DNA of 8,489 nt from Candidatus Aenigmatarchaeota archaeon (GTDB lineage: Archaea; Aenigmatarchaeota; Aenigmatarchaeia; QMZP01), in NCBI GenBank assembly GCA_030666115.1, contig DAOUYM010000034.1, positions 1-8,489 of the forward strand, given 5' to 3'. How positions within the stretch are numbered: position 1 is the first letter of the stretch; each line of letters begins with the position of its first letter. The position numbers were made by a program, and so were the translations under genes. Shown here one piece after another: positions 4,562-8,489 of the stretch. The notes under the pieces are model-generated. The model saw only the letters and a list, made by a program, of their open reading frames with translations. It was not told the DNA's origin and ran no database searches.

Positions 4562-5499
4562 TTATTCATCTCCTGTTCTGTCCCCGGTCCTCTAGACCCT
4601 CTGCGTTTCTTTATGTACTCCATCACGTCAACCCTGGTCCTGAATCCCAGTACCTTCTCTGCTTTACTGGTGTCAGCCAGTGTATCGTCAACGTAGTTCT
4701 TTATCGGGTTCCCGACATACCTGAAGTCCTTCAGTCCCACTGCCTCTATTATCTGGTTTATGGTATGCGAGACGCCGGTCCCTATGTTGACTATATCGTA
4801 ATCAAGATCGGATTTCATGGCAATGATGAATGCCTCAACCACGTCAGAGATGTGCGTGAAATCCCTGGTGGCCTTTCCCTCATTGTACAACTCAAAGGTC
4901 TCCCCCCTGTCCCTGGTCCATTCTATCTGGGATATCAGGTTGGCAAACCTTCCCTTGCTCTTCTCGTTCTCGCCATAAACACTGAACAGCCTGAGTCCCA
5001 TGCTCCTGACACCATAGAACTCGTAGTAGACCCTGGCCAGTCTCTCAACAAAGAGCCGGACCTCTGTGTAGAAGTCAGTCGGAATGACCGGCATCTCCTC
5101 ATTGAAGGGTGGTTTCTGCTTGTTGTACAGTGATGAAGATGAAGCGTAAACAATCCTGAGTTTCCGATCCTTGGCGAACTCCCAGAGACTGACCGTGTCG
5201 TTGGCTGTCTTTCCTATAAGGCCCCTGTCGTCCCTGTATATCGGGGTTGAGCTGGGCATCCCAAGGTGGAATATCCCGTCGAACTTCGCATCAGAACCAT
5301 CAAGCCCTTTAAGCTCGTCTATGCTCCTGAGGACCTTCAGTTTCTCACCATTCGAATCCTTTATGTTGTCCATGTTGTCCAGGCTGCCCGTCGAGAGATT
5401 ATCAACTATCACAACACCATTCCCCTCACTAACCAGCCTCTTGACAATGTTGCTTCCAATAAAACCGCAACCACCGGTAACAATGTACTTCCCTGACAT
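4558..5499 (-). CDS. NAD-dependent nucleotide-sugar epimerase/dehydratase (extended SDR)
   Basis: A 313-residue extended short-chain dehydrogenase of the type acting on nucleotide sugars. The Rossmann motif TGGCGFIGS (8-16) and acidic D33 at the end of beta 2 (VDNLSTGS) indicate NAD(H). The catalytic Ser region is YASSSSLY (118-125). The Tyr site reads FYTEVR, so the usual Tyr-x3-Lys is Tyr144-x3-Arg148. LRLFSVYGENEKSKGRFAN (169-187) and TRDFTHISDVVEAF (211-224) are the standard substrate and closing motifs. Length is normal. UDP-sugar 4-epimerase activity (GalE/WbpP-like) is plausible but the substrate is not determined. It is the first gene of a two-gene operon with the cupin. TTAAATACAT (complement of 5521-5530), about 27 bp upstream, supports a leaderless start. 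Confidence 0.88.
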   Translation of the reverse strand: MSGKYIVTGGCGFIGSNIVKRLVSEGNGVVIVDNLSTGSLDNMDNIKDSNGEKLKVLRSIDELKGLDGSDAKFDGIFHLGMPSSTPIYRDDRGLIGKTANDTVSLWEFAKDRKLRIVYASSSSLYNKQKPPFNEEMPVIPTDFYTEVRLFVERLARVYYEFYGVRSMGLRLFSVYGENEKSKGRFANLISQIEWTRDRGETFELYNEGKATRDFTHISDVVEAFIIAMKSDLDYDIVNIGTGVSHTINQIIEAVGLKDFRYVGNPIKNYVDDTLADTSKAEKVLGFRTRVDVMEYIKKRRGSRGPGTEQEMNK

Positions 5500-5520
5500 A
5501 TGAGATATTATTAGAAAAAA

Positions 5521-5530
5521 ATGTATTTAA
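5521..5530 (-). promoter_or_regulatory. TATA-like box of the epimerase-cupin operon
   Basis: Read on the minus strand, TTAAATACAT is centred about 27 bp before the ATG at 5499, with no SD between. This fits a leaderless transcript. Confidence 0.45.
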
Positions 5531-5764
5531 GCCTTACATACCCGCGAACAATTCCCCGGGAACAGTGGATTTATTGTGGAAACCAAATACACTGAACTTA
5601 TCGAAATCGTAGATTATGTCCTTTATCTGTAATAATTAATCCGGTTTCACGCTTCTTTACCCCAGCACACCTTTCCCACATTATCCTAGAAACATGATCA
5701 AGTCTCGTTATAATATAATATAATGTAATCAATTATCATTAAAATAACAACATAACAACCAATG
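5531..5764. other. Intergenic region without recognisable gene
   Basis: This is the bulk of the longest gene-free stretch (5500-5816) between two divergent genes. It contains a short palindromic TTCCCCGGGAA (5552-5562), an isolated GTTTCA (5644-5649) like the boxes at 1997-2088, and a very AT-rich run at about 5707-5760 with repeated ATAATATAAT. No ORF with plausible composition, tRNA cloverleaf or clear structured RNA was found by eye. It may hold regulatory DNA or a small RNA. Confidence 0.4.
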
Positions 5765-5810
5765 CTTATAAAATTTATAAACGATAGTTATACAGGAGAA
5801 CAACGGGTGA
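5765..5810 (+). promoter_or_regulatory. Promoter and SD of the Mre11-like gene
   Basis: CTTATAAAA (5765-5773) and TTTATAAAC (5774-5782) are two overlapping TATA candidates, putting transcription start near 5795-5805. GGGTGA (5805-5810) is an SD six bases before the ATG at 5817, which fixes that start. Together with the Met-rich gene this is one of the few plus-strand genes here with an SD. Confidence 0.5.
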
Positions 5811-5816
5811 CTTCTT

Positions 5817-7055
5817 ATGAGAATAGGGATAATTTCTGATCTGCATCTGGGATACGGGCTGGGAACTGACCGCGAGAGCGATGCCTACGAGGCCACGGAA
5901 GAGATGCTGGAGAAGATGAAGGATTGTGATGCAATCCTTATTGCAGGTGACATGTTTGATACCCGCGTTCCCAGGACAGAGGTCTTTGTGAAGGGAATGC
6001 AGCTGCTTATGAAGCCCATGATGTCCCAGAATAAAGTCAGGATAGCAGATGGGATAAACAACAAGAAGGTTGATGAGATCCCGCTGATAAAGTCCGAGGG
6101 GATACCTGTCATAGCGATACACGGGACCCATGAGAGAAGAGTCAGGGGCCTGCTCAATCCGGTTGAGGCATTGGAAAGGGCCGGTTTCCTGGTGTACCTG
6201 CACTGCAACGGCGTGATACTTGAAAGGGATGGCGATGCCGGCAAAGAGAGGGTCTGCGTACAGGGGATGTCGGGAGTGCCTGATCAGTACTCTGAAAGCG
6301 TGCTTGAGCAGTGGAACCCTGTTCCCACACCAGGGTGTTTCAACATCTTCATGATCCACCAGTCCATTGCTCCGTTCATGTATGCGCCCCACCTGCTGCC
6401 GGTGGAGAAGTTCCCGAAGGGATTCGATCTCTACGTCTGCGGTCACATGCATGATCCTGTCAAGACCGCGCATGACAGCGGGACCCTGATCATACCAGGT
6501 GCCCCCGTAACCACGCAGATAACCAAGGAATCAGCTAATCCAGGAGGCCTCTGGATAGTTGACACCCGGGCCACGAAAGCAGACCAGGCAAAACAGATCC
6601 CGCTCGAGTCCATCAGGGCAGTCTTCTTCAGGAAGATGGATACAGAAACAACAGGAAGGGACGAGATGATAAACGAGATAAACCAGATCCTTCAGTCTCA
6701 TTCCCAGTCCCATTCCCAGTCCCATTCCCAGCACATGGAAGACGGAAAGGAACCCGTAAAGAAGCCCATAATAAGGATAAAGCTTACAGGAAAGGAAAGG
6801 GAACTACCCCTGGAGAACATCAAGACCATGTTCCAGGACCGTGCCCTGATCTCGTTCAAGAAAGCGACAGAGGATGAACATATCCAGGCCAAGACAGTCG
6901 AGGAGCACAGGCTCTCAGTCCAGGAAACTGGAAAAAAACTCCTGGAGGACAATCTCAGGGAAGCGAAGCTGGATCCAAGGATATTTGAGGACGTGTTCGA
7001 ACTGATCCTTGAGAACAAGAATGATGAAGTGATAGAACTGCTGAGAAAGGAGTGA
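5817..7055 (+). CDS. Mre11/SbcD-like metallophosphoesterase nuclease
   Basis: A 412-residue calcineurin-like phosphoesterase of the Mre11/SbcD DNA repair nuclease group. Motifs in order: SDLHLG (D8, H10), GDMFDTR (D45, D48), GTHERR (103-108), a His at FMIHQS (H181), and the metal pair in CGHMHDP (H210, H212). Motif III is normally GNHD; here Thr104 replaces the metal-ligand Asn and Glu106 replaces Asp. After the catalytic and capping regions there is a Ser-His-Gln low-complexity linker (294-306), then a charged helical C-terminal domain (317-412) ending DVFELILENKNDEVIELLRKE. No rad50 or herA/nurA partner is visible, since the next gene is convergent with only one base between stops. It may be a paralogue rather than the canonical Mre11. 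The lost Asn makes nuclease activity uncertain. Confidence 0.8.
   Translation: MRIGIISDLHLGYGLGTDRESDAYEATEEMLEKMKDCDAILIAGDMFDTRVPRTEVFVKGMQLLMKPMMSQNKVRIADGINNKKVDEIPLIKSEGIPVIAIHGTHERRVRGLLNPVEALERAGFLVYLHCNGVILERDGDAGKERVCVQGMSGVPDQYSESVLEQWNPVPTPGCFNIFMIHQSIAPFMYAPHLLPVEKFPKGFDLYVCGHMHDPVKTAHDSGTLIIPGAPVTTQITKESANPGGLWIVDTRATKADQAKQIPLESIRAVFFRKMDTETTGRDEMINEINQILQSHSQSHSQSHSQHMEDGKEPVKKPIIRIKLTGKERELPLENIKTMFQDRALISFKKATEDEHIQAKTVEEHRLSVQETGKKLLEDNLREAKLDPRIFEDVFELILENKNDEVIELLRKE
6696..6731 (+). repeat. 12-bp in-frame microsatellite encoding (SHSQ)3
   Basis: Three copies of TCYCATTCCCAG encode Ser-His-Ser-Gln three times, followed by a further His. The second and third copies are identical and the first differs by one base. 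The unit is a multiple of three, so copy changes keep the frame. It lies in the linker between the phosphoesterase and C-terminal domains of the Mre11-like protein. Confidence 0.85.
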
Positions 7056-7056
7056 A

Positions 7057-7266
7057 TCATTTCTTTTCGGTTTTCTTGGATCCCTTCTTGGGTTTGAGAA
7101 CCTTTAGTTTGTCAGCACCTTTCTTTTCCATTAATGTCATCGGTCCGGAGAATCCGCAGTTCCTGCACCTGTACCTGGTAAGGCCGCACCTCTGCTCGAA
7201 TTTAAACGAGCTATCTTTCCATATATCCTGGCTGTTGCACACAAGACACACCATAACATCAGTCAT
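7057..7266 (-). CDS. Small zinc-ribbon protein with Lys-rich tail, downstream of Rpp30
   Basis: A 69-residue protein with a CxxC (C7, C10) and a second CxxC (C34, C37) spaced as in a zinc ribbon, plus a lone C27. The segment RYRCRNCGFSGPM resembles the second knuckle of RNA-polymerase or ribosomal zinc ribbons. The tail (48-69) has 10 Lys and is probably disordered and nucleic-acid binding. It follows the Rpp30 gene on the same strand with 33 bp between, and AAGTGATGG three bases before the ATG can serve as SD, so the two are likely co-transcribed. RNase P subunit Rpp21 is also a zinc ribbon, but it has N-terminal helices that this protein lacks, so identity with Rpp21 is not claimed. The stop is one base from the Mre11-like stop. 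Confidence 0.7.
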   Translation of the reverse strand: MTDVMVCLVCNSQDIWKDSSFKFEQRCGLTRYRCRNCGFSGPMTLMEKKGADKLKVLKPKKGSKKTEKK

Positions 7267-7299
7267 TTACCATCACTTCTGTTTCCTGTTTCCTCGTGT

Positions 7300-7992
7300 T
7301 TATTCAATCTCCACACCAGGCATTACCCATTTCTTACCCAGCCTTTTCCGGTTCTCCTTCAGTATCCAGTCTGACATTGACTTCCTGAGATGGTTATCCT
7401 GGTAACCAAGCATCCTCCCGAAGGCAAGCAGGTCAGATGGTGAGCGGAGGTCCCATTCTGATAAGGAACCTGATGAGAGTATGAAGGGGGACTTGTACTT
7501 CTTCAGTATCCTGGCATCCCTTATCATGTCAGAGAACAGGGAGATCCTGGTCCTCTTGTAAGAAAGCAGGAGGTCACTGAAAAGGAAACCCACCGAGACG
7601 TTGTTCTTTGCAGAAAGCCTGGCAAGGACCTGGTTTATCCTCATGTCCTTGTGGTGCGTGATGATGTCGACCTCCGGAGTCTCGAGTGCTGTCCTGTCAG
7701 CATTCACGTCTCCGCCCCTCACCACAACAAGCTCAACATCCTTCCTCACGGTTTTGGCAACCCTCCTCACGTCCTTCATCTTGCCTGATCTGGCCGGGTT
7801 TATCTCCACACCAAAAGCCACGTCAATCCCCGGCTTAATCTTTTTTATGCTGTCCTTCAGGTCACCGATCTCCCTCATGTAGTTGATGGAGTAGGGGACT
7901 ATCAGACCAATCCCTGAGAATCCCAGCCTCTTTGCCATACCTATTGCTTCCTTGTGATTCTCTGTCCTTATACATAGATCAAACGATCCCAT
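7300..7992 (-). CDS. rnp3: RNase P protein component 3 (Rpp30)
   Basis: A 230-residue protein from the preferred start, with the TIM-barrel-like Rpp30 fold. Rpp30 is a subunit of archaeal RNase P, pairing with Pop5 to assist the catalytic RNA in tRNA 5' maturation. Visible motifs are MGSFDLCIR at the N-terminus, FGVEINP (60-66), VVVRGGD (89-95), VDIITHH (108-114) and SSGSLSEWDLRSP (173-185), all standard for the family. A longer reading starts at 8013 (adding MLRCCGV), but that ATG sits inside the TATA-like box and the family N-terminus begins at the FDL strand. Starting at 7992 gives TATA spacing of about 24 bp and a nearby GTGGTG, so I prefer it. The zinc-ribbon gene follows in the same operon. 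Confidence 0.92.
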   Translation of the reverse strand: MGSFDLCIRTENHKEAIGMAKRLGFSGIGLIVPYSINYMREIGDLKDSIKKIKPGIDVAFGVEINPARSGKMKDVRRVAKTVRKDVELVVVRGGDVNADRTALETPEVDIITHHKDMRINQVLARLSAKNNVSVGFLFSDLLLSYKRTRISLFSDMIRDARILKKYKSPFILSSGSLSEWDLRSPSDLLAFGRMLGYQDNHLRKSMSDWILKENRKRLGKKWVMPGVEIE

Positions 7993-8010
7993 AACACCAC
8001 AACACCTTAA

Positions 8011-8020
8011 CATATTTTCC
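8011..8020 (-). promoter_or_regulatory. TATA-like box of the rnp3 operon
   Basis: On the minus strand GGAAAATATG (complement of 8011-8020) lies about 24 bp before the preferred ATG at 7992. It is preceded by a purine-rich stretch (GGAAAAAATA) that could act as BRE. The longer Rpp30 start would fall within this box. Confidence 0.4.
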
Positions 8021-8078
8021 TATTTTTTCCTATCTTCCTATTTTTTTCCATCTTCCTATTCTTTCCGGTCTCCCTATT
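8014..8078. repeat. Polypyrimidine tract with TTCCTAT iterations
   Basis: The plus strand is almost all pyrimidine with periodic A, as iterations of TTCCTA: TTTTCCTA, TTTTTTCCTA, TCTTCCTA and, after a TTCCATC variant, TCTTCCTATT, then TTTCCGGTCTCCCTATTAG. Period varies from 8 to 10 bp. It fills most of the 120-bp gap between rnp3 (minus) and pcm (plus). Confidence 0.55.
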
Positions 8079-8082
8079 AGCA

Positions 8083-8090
8083 CTTATTAG
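8083..8090 (+). promoter_or_regulatory. TATA-like box of pcm
   Basis: CTTATTAG is centred about 26 bp before the ATG at 8113, giving a leaderless transcript. The more AT-rich ATTTAATTATATT (8099-8111) is too close to the start to be its TATA box. Confidence 0.35.
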
Positions 8091-8112
8091 CATGATTCTA
8101 TTTAATTATATT

Positions 8113-8489
8113 ATGTTCAGGGAGGATAAAAAAGATCTGGTGGAGAAGCTCCAGAGGTCCGGATACCTGAAGACACAGCGAATAATCAGGGCCTTCAATG
8201 ATGTTCCAAGGGAGGAGTTCATTCCCAAGGAGGCGAGGGCGTACGCTTACACGGACCGCCCGCTCGAGATAGGCTCCGGCCCGACAATTAGTGCGCCCCA
8301 TATGGTGGCGATCATGACCGAGCTTCTGGATCCACAGCCAGGCGATAAGGTTCTTGAGATAGGCGGCGGATCGGGTTACCAGGCTGCCATTCTCTCAAAG
8401 CTGGTTAAGAAGGTCTACTCGATCGAACTGGAGCCTGATCTGGTCTCGTTTGCCAGGACCAACCTCAGAAGGGTCGGGATAAAGAACGT
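8113..8489 (+). CDS. pcm: Protein-L-isoaspartate O-methyltransferase (3' end outside window)
   Basis: The first 125 residues of a PCMT-family enzyme, which methylates L-isoaspartyl residues with S-adenosylmethionine to repair aged proteins. The N-terminal helices have the family sequence LQRSGYLKTQRIIRAFNDVPREEFIP (13-38) and AYAYTDRPLEIG (43-54). GPTISAPHMVAIM (56-68) is the substrate-loop signature, normally GQTISxPxxVAxM, and VLEIGGGSGYQAA (80-92) is SAM motif I, normally LEIGTGSGYQAA. SIELEPDL (103-110) is the acidic post-I strand. The Gln-to-Pro and Thr-to-Gly changes are mild. The start ATG is the first in frame and is preceded by AT-rich sequence without an SD. The remaining roughly 90-100 residues of the family length lie beyond the window edge. 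Confidence 0.93.
   Translation, partial: MFREDKKDLVEKLQRSGYLKTQRIIRAFNDVPREEFIPKEARAYAYTDRPLEIGSGPTISAPHMVAIMTELLDPQPGDKVLEIGGGSGYQAAILSKLVKKVYSIELEPDLVSFARTNLRRVGIKN

Noticed and set aside
4271..4696. Plus-strand open frame of 141 codons opposite the cupin and epimerase
   Set aside because: It is antisense to two well-supported, translationally coupled genes and shows no motif of its own.
5707..5760. Replication origin or unwinding element
   Set aside because: AT-richness alone is not enough: no origin recognition box repeats or orc1/cdc6 gene is visible.
5775..6473. Minus-strand open frame of 232 codons opposite the Mre11-like gene
   Set aside because: It lies fully antisense to a gene with all phosphoesterase motifs, has high His/Leu/Pro composition typical of a shadow frame, and has no family resemblance.
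7993..8013. Seven-residue N-terminal extension of Rpp30 (MLRCCGV)
   Set aside because: Its ATG lies within the TATA-like element, and the family N-terminus starts at the following Met.

Overview
The window looks like a compact archaeal chromosome segment. The evidence is the gene content: ribosomal protein eL33 (L35Ae), the RNase P protein Rpp30, an Mre11-type nuclease, and a SemiSWEET-sized PQ-loop transporter. It is supported by TATA-like boxes sitting about 24-30 bp upstream of many start codons, as expected for leaderless archaeal mRNAs. Arg is mostly AGG/AGA and Ile often ATA. I cannot place the lineage from sequence alone. Thirteen complete protein genes and two truncated ones (one at each edge) are supported. 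No tRNA, rRNA, CRISPR array or insertion sequence was recognised.

Layout. 1-152: C-terminal tail of an unidentified protein. 216-704: DedA/VTT-family membrane protein, converging with and overlapping a DUF167-family gene (684-989, minus). 990-1020: a 31-bp divergent promoter region serving the DUF167 gene and a small basic single-span membrane protein (1021-1278). 1267-1345: a 13-bp tandem repeat filling the gap between two convergent genes. 1345-1986 (minus): membrane-anchored winged-helix regulator with a Met-rich external loop. 1987-2116: intergenic operator-like region with six GTTTCA boxes arranged as a 53-bp tandem duplication. 2117-2620: exported Met-rich protein, then a strong hairpin. 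2785-3534: Lys-tailed coiled-coil four-helix membrane protein. 3604-3876: eL33. 3923-4189: SemiSWEET-like protein. 4193-5499 (minus): translationally coupled NAD-dependent epimerase and cupin. 5500-5816: the longest intergenic region. 5817-7055: Mre11/SbcD-like nuclease. 7057-7266 and 7300-7992 (minus): small zinc ribbon downstream of Rpp30. 8113 to the end: protein-L-isoaspartate O-methyltransferase, truncated by the window edge.

The most interesting part is 1345-2661. A regulator with two membrane spans and nine methionines in its predicted external segment is transcribed away from an exported protein rich in Met (ending in repeated M-x-G-M motifs). The DNA between them carries two identically spaced triads of GTTTCA overlapping both predicted TATA boxes. 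I infer a self-contained one-component transmembrane circuit, possibly sensing a soft metal such as Cu(I) or Ag(I), or envelope stress. The ligand is a guess; the architecture and the repeat array are directly visible.

The remaining genes are housekeeping or metabolic and are packed tightly. Convergent pairs are separated by -21, 66, 3 and 1 bp, so transcription termination must often lie inside the opposing gene.
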